Positions 46,427-54,290 of a DNA stretch of 64,000 bases are shown here, one piece after another. The notes beneath the pieces were generated by a model. The model searched no databases, had not been told where the DNA came from, and was given only the letters and a program-made list of their open reading frames with translations. The position numbers were made by a program, and so were the translations under genes. Each line of letters starts with the position of its first letter. The stretch's first letter is position 1. Origin of the DNA: Shewanella sediminis HAW-EB3 (GTDB lineage Bacteria > Pseudomonadota > Gammaproteobacteria > Enterobacterales > Shewanellaceae); contig NC_009831.1 in NCBI RefSeq assembly GCF_000018025.1, positions 1,426,001-1,490,000 of the forward strand. Reading direction: 5' to 3'.

Positions 46427-46987
46427 ATGAAGAAAGTTATAGTTGTTTTGGCTGCAATGGCGATGAGCGCCTGTAGTTCTATGAAAACAAGTTCAGATTA
46501 TGATCCTGCGGCTAATTTTAGTGACGTGAAAACCTATGCCTGGGTTGAACAGAAAAGCCAAGACACCAGTTACCATTTAGACGGATTGATGGATCAACGT
46601 GTCCGAGCTGCCGTCGATAGTCAGCTTTCACTCAAAGGGGTAACACTCAGTGATCCCCAAACTGCAGATATTCTGGTGAATTACCTCACCAAGGTAGATA
46701 AGAAGATTAACGTAGATACCTTCAACACAAACTTTGGATATAACCCCTATTATGGTTCTCGATGGGGCATGAGCGGCTCTATGCATACCCAAACCACGGT
46801 TCGAGAGTATGAGGTTGGAACCTTGATTTTAGATATGGTTGATAGAGAAACCGGAAAGTTGATCTGGCGTGGCTCGGTAGCCGACACCATTCGTGATAAG
46901 AATACGCCAGAAGAGAGAGTAGAGGTTGTTAACAAGGCTATTTCTGAAATGCTGTTGAATTATCCCCCTAAGCCAGAAGCGAAATAG
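46427..46987 (+). CDS. DUF4136 domain lipoprotein
   Basis: A 186-residue lipoprotein with lipobox MSAC at Cys16 and a DUF4136 fold: DVKTYAWVEQ, QLSLKGVTLSDPQTADILVNY (two partial segments) and LILDMVDRETGKLIWRGSVAD. The Gly/Tyr-rich stretch NPYYGSRWGMSG precedes a VREYEVGTL strand. The function is unknown; the family is frequent in periplasmic lipoproteins of gammaproteobacteria. It is divergent from the small membrane protein with a shared 171-bp spacer. Confidence 0.8.
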   Translation: MKKVIVVLAAMAMSACSSMKTSSDYDPAANFSDVKTYAWVEQKSQDTSYHLDGLMDQRVRAAVDSQLSLKGVTLSDPQTADILVNYLTKVDKKINVDTFNTNFGYNPYYGSRWGMSGSMHTQTTVREYEVGTLILDMVDRETGKLIWRGSVADTIRDKNTPEERVEVVNKAISEMLLNYPPKPEAK

Positions 46988-47004
46988 CCTGGCGTTAATC
47001 TGTA

Positions 47005-47020
47005 ATACCAATCGGTATAA
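47005..47020. repeat. Solo palindrome related to MITE ends
   Basis: ATACCAATCGGTATAA, 15 of 16 bases matching the left terminal repeat of the MITE-like element. No partner is found nearby. Confidence 0.6.
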
Positions 47021-47165
47021 TATAAAGGTGAGCATAGTTATTATGTTCGCCTTTTTTCTACTCTTGATTCTGAAATCACTTACACTATTTATTGCTCAGC
47101 ATTCTTGGGCAAATGACTCTTAAAATAAGAGTTTATAAAAACAGCTCTTGGGGTTTGATATCACT

Positions 47166-47264
47166 AAACAAGAGCCAAACAAGAGCCAAACAAGAGCCAA
47201 ACAAGAGCTAAACAAGAGCTAAACAAGAGCTAAACAAGAGCTAAACAAGAGCTAAACAAGAGCT
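47166..47264. repeat. Nine-copy 11-bp minisatellite AAACAAGAGCY
   Basis: Nine uninterrupted copies of AAACAAGAGCC (first three) or AAACAAGAGCT (last six), 99 bp in all, in the gene-free spacer before the DUF924 gene. The clean switch between variants suggests recent expansion by slippage. It does not sit in a recognisable ORF. Confidence 0.9.
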
Positions 47265-47375
47265 GAATTTGTGTGAACTCATCCCCATCTAGACTAAAGT
47301 CCAACATCTTAGTGCTTGCTGTGAATGATACTCTCGATTTTTATGACTGTATTGTTGAAGATGAGTGGTGGCGAA

Positions 47376-47828
47376 ATGGAGCAGTTTTTAGATCAGTGGT
47401 TTACTGAGTATGAAAAGGGTGAGGGAGTGGAGGCAAAGTCACTTTCGGCTCAGGTTCAATCTGAGTGGGGTATGCTTTTAGAGCAGGCCAAGCAGGGAAA
47501 ACTCAATGATTGGCAGAGAACACCACCCGGGCGAATGTCACTCATTCTTTTGATGGGACCCGTTGCTCATCTGTTAGCCGATACCGATGTGCATGCTTTG
47601 CATGGCAAGGCCAGAGAGCTATGCCTGAAAGGCGTCGATCTGGGCTTTGATACACAATTGGAACCTGTTCAGCGTCGTTGCTTTTATGATCCACTCTTTT
47701 ACTCGACCATAGCGGAAGATCGCCAGTTATTGATACGTTTACTCGAGGGGATGCAATCACAAGTTGAACCACCGGAAAAGCCTGTGTGGTCGAACTGGTA
47801 TGCTCAGGCTTCATCCTTGAACTCCTGA
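47376..47828 (+). CDS. DUF924 family protein
   Basis: A 150-residue protein resembling DUF924: WFTEYEKG near the start, the WQRTPPGRMSLILLMGPVAHLLADTD stretch (positions about 50-75) and ERxCFYDPLFYSTIAEDRQL-like motif (VQRRCFYDPLFYSTIAEDRQ). It is somewhat shorter than the usual 180 residues. ATG 47376 follows GGTGG; ATG 47361 is also possible. Function unknown; the minisatellite lies about 110 bp upstream. Confidence 0.65.
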   Translation: MEQFLDQWFTEYEKGEGVEAKSLSAQVQSEWGMLLEQAKQGKLNDWQRTPPGRMSLILLMGPVAHLLADTDVHALHGKARELCLKGVDLGFDTQLEPVQRRCFYDPLFYSTIAEDRQLLIRLLEGMQSQVEPPEKPVWSNWYAQASSLNS

Positions 47829-47847
47829 CATCGCTATCAATAGCAAG

Positions 47848-47865
47848 TTATACCGGCTGGTATAA
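47848..47865. repeat. Solo palindrome TTATACCGGCTGGTATAA
   Basis: An 18-bp near-palindrome after the DUF924 gene, of the ATACC-N4-GGTAT type shared with the MITE-like element ends. Confidence 0.5.
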
Positions 47866-47869
47866 ACTT

Positions 47870-47905
47870 AAAAAGCTTGAGTGTATGTCGCACTCAAGCT
47901 TTTTT
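47870..47905 (+). terminator. Terminator between DUF924 and LysR genes
   Basis: AAAAAGCTTGAGTG/CACTCAAGCTTTTT with a seven-base loop and further U run. U runs on both strands; convergent genes. Confidence 0.85.
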
Positions 47906-47959
47906 ATTTTGCCCCGTCCCTGTAAAATGCTCATGTATGTCATGGAGGCCGTTTTCGAC

Positions 47960-48838
47960 TCACATCTGAAGTAGCCTTCTTAATAGCTTTCTAAGAGAGC
48001 GGTTAGCCGAGGTTTCCATGGCAGTATGTTGAATAACGTCCACATTTGCCTGCCAACCAAGCTGCTCGAATTGTACCGGAACTTTACAGAGCTGTTTTTT
48101 GTTAATGGCATCTTCCGCTAAATGCAGTGGAAGCAGTGTCCAGCCAAACCCTGACTTTGCCAATTCAAGCAATACATAGTAGTTATCTGCATACCAGACA
48201 TCGGGAGAGTGGGCTTGGTTAAACCAGGTGACTTTTGAGCCCTGGGAGCCGATAACCAGCTGTCTATGCAGCATAAGAATATCGACATGGGCGGCATCTG
48301 TTTGTGCCAGAACATGTTTTGGGCTCACTAACAATTCAAATTGAACCGTGCCCAAGGTTTCGAAATCGATCATTTCAGGATACACATTATCACTGAATAC
48401 CAAACCGGAAGTGGCTCTCTTATCGGCCACTAATTGAATAACGTCCTGGCTCGATGCACAGAGAAACTCTAACTGAAGTTGGGGATGCTGCGCTTCTAAC
48501 TGAGGCAAGAGATCGATCAGTCCGGAATAGGGGATCCCTTCATCGATAGCTAAAGTCAGCTTTAGCTCCTCATCCGACTCCAATGCTTTTACCTGTTGAT
48601 CCAATCGTCTATGTTGCGCTATGACCGCTTTCGCCTGAGGCAGAAGTTTCTCTCCGGCTTTAGTTAGTTTTGGGTAACGCCCGCTTCGATCAAATAAGTA
48701 CAGGTCAGTGTCTATCTCCATATTCATAATATTTTGACTGACCGCAGATTGTACTTTACCTAATTTTCTAGCCGCCGCAGAGAATGAGCCTGATTCAACG
48801 GTAGTGACGAATGAGATGAGCTGTTCAATGGTAGACAT
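47960..48838 (-). CDS. LysR-family regulator divergent from PACE efflux gene
   Basis: A 292-residue LysR protein with helix-turn-helix SFSAAARKLGKVQSAVSQN and an effector domain. It is divergent from a PACE-family efflux gene 84 bp away, the arrangement of AceR-AceI, where the LysR protein activates the efflux gene on exposure to chlorhexidine or polyamines. The CATCTAGATG palindrome in the spacer is a candidate binding site. Ligand unknown. Confidence 0.82.
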   Translation of the reverse strand: MSTIEQLISFVTTVESGSFSAAARKLGKVQSAVSQNIMNMEIDTDLYLFDRSGRYPKLTKAGEKLLPQAKAVIAQHRRLDQQVKALESDEELKLTLAIDEGIPYSGLIDLLPQLEAQHPQLQLEFLCASSQDVIQLVADKRATSGLVFSDNVYPEMIDFETLGTVQFELLVSPKHVLAQTDAAHVDILMLHRQLVIGSQGSKVTWFNQAHSPDVWYADNYYVLLELAKSGFGWTLLPLHLAEDAINKKQLCKVPVQFEQLGWQANVDVIQHTAMETSANRSLRKLLRRLLQM

Positions 48839-48877
48839 ATCAGTAATTGTGATGGTATCTGATTTTTAAGTATCTTA

Positions 48878-48887
48878 CATCTAGATG
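48878..48887. promoter_or_regulatory. Candidate LysR operator in divergent spacer
   Basis: CATCTAGATG, a perfect 10-bp palindrome flanked by TTA and ATAA, lies in the 84-bp spacer between the LysR and PACE genes. The expected T-N11-A pattern is only approximate. Confidence 0.45.
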
Positions 48888-48922
48888 ATAATGGCTTCAA
48901 GTTAAGAGATTGGAGTATTGAT

Positions 48923-49333
48923 ATGAAAACCAAAGAGAGAGTATTTCACGCAATTTTATTTGAAATAATAGCGTTGGCTATCGTGGTGCCTGCGGCCGCC
49001 ATGTTCAGTGATAAAGACGCCTCTTCATTGATCGTTGTGGGAGTGGGTTTAAGTGTTTACGCCGTAGTTTGGAATTATTTTTACAATATCTGGTTTGATA
49101 AGCAATTTGGTGCAGAGCGTTCATCACGTAGCTTGTTAATGAGGTTTGGACATACACTTGGCTTCGAAGGGGGAATCATTTTTGTCACTGTGCCTCTGGT
49201 TGCATGGTTTTTAGGGATAAGTTTAACCGCTGCCTTGCTTCTTGAAGCGGCATTCTTAATATTTTTCTTTGTTTACGCGATTGTGTTTAACTGGTGCTAT
49301 GACTATTTCAGAGCCCAGATGCAAATAGCATAA
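48923..49333 (+). CDS. PACE family efflux protein
   Basis: A 136-residue protein with four membrane helices in two tandem BTP domains, matching the proteobacterial antimicrobial compound efflux family. The functional Glu is at position 14 (ILFEIIAL), matching Glu15 of AceI. The NYFYNIWFDKQFG segment in domain 1 and FNWCYDYFR in domain 2 are family signatures. Probably exports biocides such as chlorhexidine or polyamines in exchange for protons, on family knowledge. Confidence 0.82.
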   Translation: MKTKERVFHAILFEIIALAIVVPAAAMFSDKDASSLIVVGVGLSVYAVVWNYFYNIWFDKQFGAERSSRSLLMRFGHTLGFEGGIIFVTVPLVAWFLGISLTAALLLEAAFLIFFFVYAIVFNWCYDYFRAQMQIA

Positions 49334-49605
49334 ATCTGCGCTAATAGCCCTGAAACCGGGGGAGAGTATTCTACAGCGATGATTATTAAGTTTTTACTGC
49401 TTTAGCTTTGATAATTACGCAGACAGATATAAAATACTCTTCCTTTGTTAGTTCAGGCTACCCTTGCTGTTTCTGTTAAAATAAGTACTTAACATCGATA
49501 GAAAAGTCATGAAGACAAGTATTTAAGCTAGCTTGTTCGGATATGATATAAATCTTTTAGTTTATAGTTTTAATTATTAACTATATAAGGCTGCGGGATA
49601 GAGTG

Positions 49606-50175
49606 ATGAAACAACTTATGCTCAGTTTTCTATTTATTGCAGGAGTGACACTTAGTTTTTCGGCATTTAGCTGGAGCGATAGCGATCATGATGGCGTTCC
49701 CGATATGAAGGACGCCTGTCCGGACACTCGCTCAGGTGCTCTGGTCGATGCCGCGGGGTGTGAGAAACAGACCGAATTTGAAAATATATGCTTAAGCACA
49801 ACTGCTGGTGAAGTTTATCCTCCCAGTTGTAGTGAACTCAGTGAGTTGCCGTTGAATTTTGAGTTTGCTAAGGCTGAAGTTATGTTTTCTCAGTGGAAAA
49901 CCTTGGCGAGATTAAAGCAGTTTCTGCAACGCTTTGATGTGAACCTTTGTCTTCTGGGTTATACAGACGCTATGGGAAGTTTGGACTTAAACCAAAAGTT
50001 ATCGGCTCAGCGAGCCATGGCTGTAAAGCAAATTTTGGTGGAGGATTATGGCTTTAGTTCTTCGCGTTTTGTTGTAAAAGGGATGGGGAGTGAATCACCT
50101 ATTGCCAGCAATGAAAAGCCCGAGGGGAGGGCCTCAAATCGACGAGTCGAGTTTGTCGTAGATTTGAACAGGTAG
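49606..50175 (+). CDS. OmpA-like protein with thrombospondin type 3 motif
   Basis: A 189-residue exported protein. A signal peptide (LMLSFLFIAGVTLSFSAFS) leads to a calcium-binding thrombospondin type 3-like motif, SDHDGVPDMKDACPD, then a C-terminal OmpA peptidoglycan-binding domain with GYTDAMGSLDLNQKLSAQRA and GMGSESPIASN. It has no beta-barrel, so it is probably periplasmic, tethered to peptidoglycan. ATG 49606 follows GGGATAGAGTG; the in-frame GTG 49603 is less likely. Confidence 0.85.
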   Translation: MKQLMLSFLFIAGVTLSFSAFSWSDSDHDGVPDMKDACPDTRSGALVDAAGCEKQTEFENICLSTTAGEVYPPSCSELSELPLNFEFAKAEVMFSQWKTLARLKQFLQRFDVNLCLLGYTDAMGSLDLNQKLSAQRAMAVKQILVEDYGFSSSRFVVKGMGSESPIASNEKPEGRASNRRVEFVVDLNR

Positions 50176-50330
50176 TTTTGAATAGATAGATTTGAATAGA
50201 TAGTTGAGCTAAATAAGCGTTGAACTGTAGGCTTTTAGAATTTTGATTTAATAGATGAATGAATTTAAATCATCTATTTGAGTTTTGATATGTCCAAACT
50301 GTGTTTGGTTAATTTTTAGGGAGTTATTTA

Positions 50331-51155
50331 ATGGAAAACTTGGAAGGTTTGATCGAGCAAGCACCAGAGCTTATCGTGGCCTATGGAATGAAAATTATTT
50401 TTGCAATTATCATCTTTCTTGTCGGTAAGTATCTGGCGGGTGTAGCTAAAAAAATATCAGATAAGCTGATGACTAAGCGAAAAATTGACCCAACAGTGGT
50501 CTCTTTCGTCTCTAATATTGCCTGGGCACTGGTATTCGCGTTCACGGTCGTTGCGACATTGGGACAGTTAGGCGTTCAAACAGCGTCTTTAGTCGCCGTA
50601 ATTGGTGCCGCCGGTTTAGCCGTTGGCCTGGCGCTACAGGGTTCTCTGTCAAACTTTGCTTCTGGCGTCTTGATGGTACTGTTTCGTCCTTGTCGTGTGG
50701 GTGATTATGTGGATGCGGCCGGTATCTCTGGTACCGTCGATGAGATCACTATTTTCTCGACCAAGTTGTTAACACCGGACAATAAGCTGATTATTGCACC
50801 TAACTCAGCGATGATGGATGGAACTATTGTTAACTATTCTGCTATGGATACGCGTCGTGTCGATTTAGTGATAGGTGTGTCATACGATGCCAATTTAGCC
50901 GAAGCTAAGAAGGTATTGACCACAATCGTTGAGAATAATCAGTACGTCTTAAAAGATCCTGCTTATACGGTTGCTATCTCAGAGCTGGCCGATTCATCGG
51001 TTAACTTTGTTGTACGTCCCTGGGTTAAGGGCAGTGATTATTGGCCTGCATATTTCGAACTGCTTGAGCAGATTAAACTCGCTCTCGATGAAGCCAATAT
51101 CGGTATTCCATATCCACAGATGGATCTTCATGTGAAGGAGACGCCTTCAGTGTGA
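50331..51155 (+). CDS. mscS: Small-conductance mechanosensitive channel MscS
   Basis: A 274-residue MscS with three membrane helices; the pore helix GAAGLAVGLALQGSLSNFASG is conserved, with QGSLSN and VMFRP-like LMVLFRPCRVGDYVD motifs. The C-terminal cytoplasmic domain ends with PYPQMDLHV. Length is close to E. coli MscS (286). It relieves turgor on osmotic downshock. GGGAGTT precedes the ATG. Confidence 0.92.
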   Translation: MENLEGLIEQAPELIVAYGMKIIFAIIIFLVGKYLAGVAKKISDKLMTKRKIDPTVVSFVSNIAWALVFAFTVVATLGQLGVQTASLVAVIGAAGLAVGLALQGSLSNFASGVLMVLFRPCRVGDYVDAAGISGTVDEITIFSTKLLTPDNKLIIAPNSAMMDGTIVNYSAMDTRRVDLVIGVSYDANLAEAKKVLTTIVENNQYVLKDPAYTVAISELADSSVNFVVRPWVKGSDYWPAYFELLEQIKLALDEANIGIPYPQMDLHVKETPSV

Positions 51156-51190
51156 TCCGGTAGGATTATCGGATAAGCGTTAAGAACAAA

Positions 51191-51222
51191 TAAATAAGGT
51201 CGGCATATGCCGACCTTATTTA
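51191..51222. terminator. Perfect 32-bp palindrome, bidirectional terminator
   Basis: A perfect dyad centred on GGCATATGCC with arms AAATAAGGTCGGC lies between convergent mscS and TRIC-like genes. Each strand ends in TTATTT. Confidence 0.8.
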
Positions 51223-51257
51223 TGTCTGGCTTTTTGTTTGAATGCTTAAGGCTAACC

Positions 51258-51905
51258 TTAGTGTGACGCGCCATCATGGCCATGTTCGTATTGGTAATCA
51301 AACTTGGGCATGCCCCAGTGAAATTTAATCGCCAACATTCTGAAGCTGAAACCAAATGATAAACAGATAGCTAAGTTGATAGACTCCGCTATTTCAAGAG
51401 ACTTAAGACCAACATATAGGCCCGCGGTTAGCAGTGCGACTAAGGCGTAAAGCTCTTTCTTGAAAATCAATGGTACCTGGTTACACAAGATGTCGCGGAT
51501 CACGCCACCAAATACTCCGGTGACAACTCCCATTACGACAGCAACAACCGGGCTAAAACCTAACATTAAGGTTTTCTGGGCACCTATGATGGAAAATACG
51601 GCTAAGCCGAGTGCATCGATAGCCAGAAATAACTTGGACAGATAACGCATTACCGGTGCGATTAATACGGTTAATAGCGAAGCAAACGCTATGGCTATCA
51701 GGTAATGTACGTTCTCGACCCATATTAGTGGGTAGTTACCCAGTAACATGTCTCTTAGGGTTCCGCCACCTATCGCGGTGGCGCAGCCAATAATCACAAC
51801 ACCAAAAAGATCCATCTGTTTTTTTCCTGCGGATAGCGCTCCGGTCATCGCTTCTGCAATTATACCGATAAGCCAAAGTAGGCTGATAAATTGAACTTCT
51901 TGCAT
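51258..51905 (-). CDS. TRIC-like cation channel family (UPF0126)
   Basis: A 215-residue membrane protein of the YicG/UPF0126 family, with two repeats marked by GGGTLRDMLLG and GGVIRDILCN, seven hydrophobic segments and a His-rich C-terminus (YEHGHDGASH). Bacterial relatives form trimeric intracellular cation-like channels; the cargo here is unknown. A His-rich tail after residue 208 could bind metal but may be chance. It is convergent with mscS. Confidence 0.82.
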   Translation of the reverse strand: MQEVQFISLLWLIGIIAEAMTGALSAGKKQMDLFGVVIIGCATAIGGGTLRDMLLGNYPLIWVENVHYLIAIAFASLLTVLIAPVMRYLSKLFLAIDALGLAVFSIIGAQKTLMLGFSPVVAVVMGVVTGVFGGVIRDILCNQVPLIFKKELYALVALLTAGLYVGLKSLEIAESINLAICLSFGFSFRMLAIKFHWGMPKFDYQYEHGHDGASH

Positions 51906-52253
51906 TGGAATACGCCATCGTGAGAAAAGAGCGGAGATTTTGCACTAAAATCCGTTTGTTGAATACTGACATTTTTTGCTTTTTAGCATTAGATATTTTA
52001 ATGGTTTGATGGTCGAATTCCACCTTGGTTGCTTATGTATTAAGGCTTTGTGTTAATTTTGTTCCTATTAATGCTAATCTTTATATTTAGTGTGCGTTTG
52101 AAATAGCTTCTTGGGGTATAGATGGTTGAATGTTCGCCAAAACCTTGCTGATACTTTCAGGGACCTTCTCTGCTCGATTAACAGTAGCACCGAGTCAGCG
52201 GTAAGGTTAGTATGCCTAATCTCGAAATTTTTTATTAGTTGTAAAGGGGCCTT

Positions 52254-53264
52254 ATGATAGATTTTCGTAGCGATACCGTGACCATGCCGACAGAGGCGAT
52301 GCGTAAAGCGATGGCGACTGCCGAAGTTGGGGATGATGTTTATGGTGATGATCCGACAGTAAATCGTTTAGAGGCACTGGCTGCTGAAATGTATGGTTTC
52401 GATGGCGCTTTGTTTACCTCATCGGGTACACAAGCTAATTTGTTAGCCTTGATGTCACATTGTGAGCGTGGCGATGAATATATCTGTGGTCAACAGGCTC
52501 ATAACTATAAATTTGAAGGCGGCGGCGCCGCGGTGCTTGGTAGCATCCAACCTCAGCCCCTGAACAATCAAGATGATGGTTCGATTTTACTGTCGGATAT
52601 CAAAGGGGCAATCAAGCCCGATGACGTGCATTTTGCCAATACGCGACTGGTGAGTTTAGAAAATACTATCGGCGGTAAGGTGCTTCCCCAGAGTTATATT
52701 GCCGAGGCTCAACAGTTAGCTTTTAACCATGGGTTAAAAATTCACCTCGACGGGGCGCGAGTTGCTAATGCGGCCGTTGCTCAGAATATTGCGATTAGCG
52801 AGATCACTCAATATTTTGATTCTGTCTCTATCTGCTTATCTAAAGGCCTTTGTGCTCCGGTGGGCTCTATCCTGTTGGGTGATGAACGCTTGATAGGTAA
52901 AGCGAGACGCTGGCGTAAAATGTTAGGTGGCGGAATGCGTCAGGCCGGTATACTTGCTGCGGCAGCGAGTTTAGCGATAACGGATCAGGTTGAGCGCTTA
53001 GCCATCGATCATGATAATGCCGGTTATCTTGCAGAGCAGCTGTCTATGCTGACAGAGTTCAGAGTCGATCTCGCCCAAGTTCAGACAAATATGGTATTCG
53101 CACATGTAAATGATGGCGTAGATATAAGCTCCCTTGCCGTTAAACTAAAGCAGAGTGGGATCTTGATAAGCTCTGGTTCCACACTCAGGTTAGTGACTCA
53201 TGCCGATATAAGTCGCGCCGATATTGATACCTTTATTGGTGAACTTAAGCGTTATCTGAAATAG
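52254..53264 (+). CDS. ltaE: Low-specificity L-threonine aldolase LtaE
   Basis: A 336-residue PLP enzyme that cleaves L-threonine or L-allo-threonine to glycine and acetaldehyde. Motifs include MIDFRSDTVTMPTEAM, FTSSGTQANLLAL, HLDGARVANAA with the PLP-interacting Asp, and ICLSKGLCAPVGS with the Schiff-base Lys. Length matches E. coli LtaE. It is a single gene ending in a terminator. Confidence 0.94.
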   Translation: MIDFRSDTVTMPTEAMRKAMATAEVGDDVYGDDPTVNRLEALAAEMYGFDGALFTSSGTQANLLALMSHCERGDEYICGQQAHNYKFEGGGAAVLGSIQPQPLNNQDDGSILLSDIKGAIKPDDVHFANTRLVSLENTIGGKVLPQSYIAEAQQLAFNHGLKIHLDGARVANAAVAQNIAISEITQYFDSVSICLSKGLCAPVGSILLGDERLIGKARRWRKMLGGGMRQAGILAAAASLAITDQVERLAIDHDNAGYLAEQLSMLTEFRVDLAQVQTNMVFAHVNDGVDISSLAVKLKQSGILISSGSTLRLVTHADISRADIDTFIGELKRYLK

Positions 53265-53300
53265 CTTAGTCAGGCAATTTCCCCCGATGGGTTTTATATG

Positions 53301-53328
53301 AAAAAAGTCTGCATCGGCAGACTTTTTT
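53301..53328. terminator. Bidirectional terminator after ltaE
   Basis: AAAAAAGTCTGC/GCAGACTTTTTT with four-base loop, between convergent ltaE and the unknown secreted gene. Confidence 0.9.
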
Positions 53329-53385
53329 ATTTTCAGGTCTGTGTATCTAAAGGCCAATGTATGTCACGGCTAGTGTCTGTAACGT

Positions 53386-54162
53386 TTAGTGAGCATGACT
53401 GCCATGACCATCAGATAGCCGATTGCCATTACTGTCATAAAAACCTGAATTACCATGTTGGATAAATCCCTGAGTTATCATCTTAGCGATAAAAGGGTCT
53501 GATTCACTATCGCCGACATCGGCGAAATCCAGATCATTATAATCTCTGGTGAGGGCATCGAATTCGTTCTTGCTGATGTTGTTAGCGGAGATTAAGCGAT
53601 AGGTTATCCGTTGCTGGCCTTGCCCTAAGGTAAGTAGATAGGGGAGCGAAAGTGATGCTATCCACTCCAGCTCTATCTCTTGTCCATCTTGTTTGCCTCG
53701 GTATTTATTCACTGTAAAACATGAACGCCCGATACTCTCAGTCGGCTCTAGTTGTGATTTGAGCTTAGGCGATACTAAGTGGAATAGTTGCTCAAGGTCA
53801 TAGGTCATATTGAGAGAGCGGAGGTCGCTTGGCCGATAAGTGATTGAGCGCTGCTCCTGTGGAAAATAACGTACATATTCGCCATTTCTATCCCAGGCCT
53901 CAAACGCTATGGGGGATTTTTTGTAGATCACTCTGTTCTGGCTTTTAATGAGTCGAATATCCCTATCGCTCACCTCATCTCCCGATTGAGATTGGTCACT
54001 AAAAACGGCATATCGGGCATCTATGTTGTCAGAGGTTAAACCTTCGCACTCAAATGAAGACGCCGGCGTTTGTTGTAGCTCTTGAGCCTCCGTTGCTGAA
54101 TGGGCAAGAGAGGGGAGGCTAATCGAAAACAATATCGCAGCGCTAAGTAAAGTGTACTTCAT
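53386..54162 (-). CDS. Unrecognised secreted protein near alkaline phosphatases
   Basis: A 258-residue protein with signal peptide (MKYTLLSAAILFSISLPSLA). GGAG lies five bases before ATG 54162, so I choose it over the longer in-frame start. Two cysteines (CEGLTSD, SCFTVNKY) could form a disulfide; the C-terminus GHGSHAH is His-rich. I recognise no family. It lies 128 bp after the alkaline phosphatase genes, in the same direction, so it may be coexpressed and bind a metal or phosphate ester, which is a guess. Confidence 0.55.
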   Translation of the reverse strand: MKYTLLSAAILFSISLPSLAHSATEAQELQQTPASSFECEGLTSDNIDARYAVFSDQSQSGDEVSDRDIRLIKSQNRVIYKKSPIAFEAWDRNGEYVRYFPQEQRSITYRPSDLRSLNMTYDLEQLFHLVSPKLKSQLEPTESIGRSCFTVNKYRGKQDGQEIELEWIASLSLPYLLTLGQGQQRITYRLISANNISKNEFDALTRDYNDLDFADVGDSESDPFIAKMITQGFIQHGNSGFYDSNGNRLSDGHGSHAH

Positions 54163-54290
54163 GAAAACTCCACTACTTTTTTGAAGGAAAAATAAAATCA
54201 AGGTCATCAAAAACTCATCTTTGTGACCCTGATTGACTAAACCATATCTTTAAGTGCAATGATTTAGTTTGTTAATCTCTCTGTCGATAT

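Noticed and set aside
47166-47264. Minisatellite as a CRISPR array
   Set aside because: Units are only 11 bp, directly abutting and without spacers, so this is a tandem repeat and not a CRISPR array.
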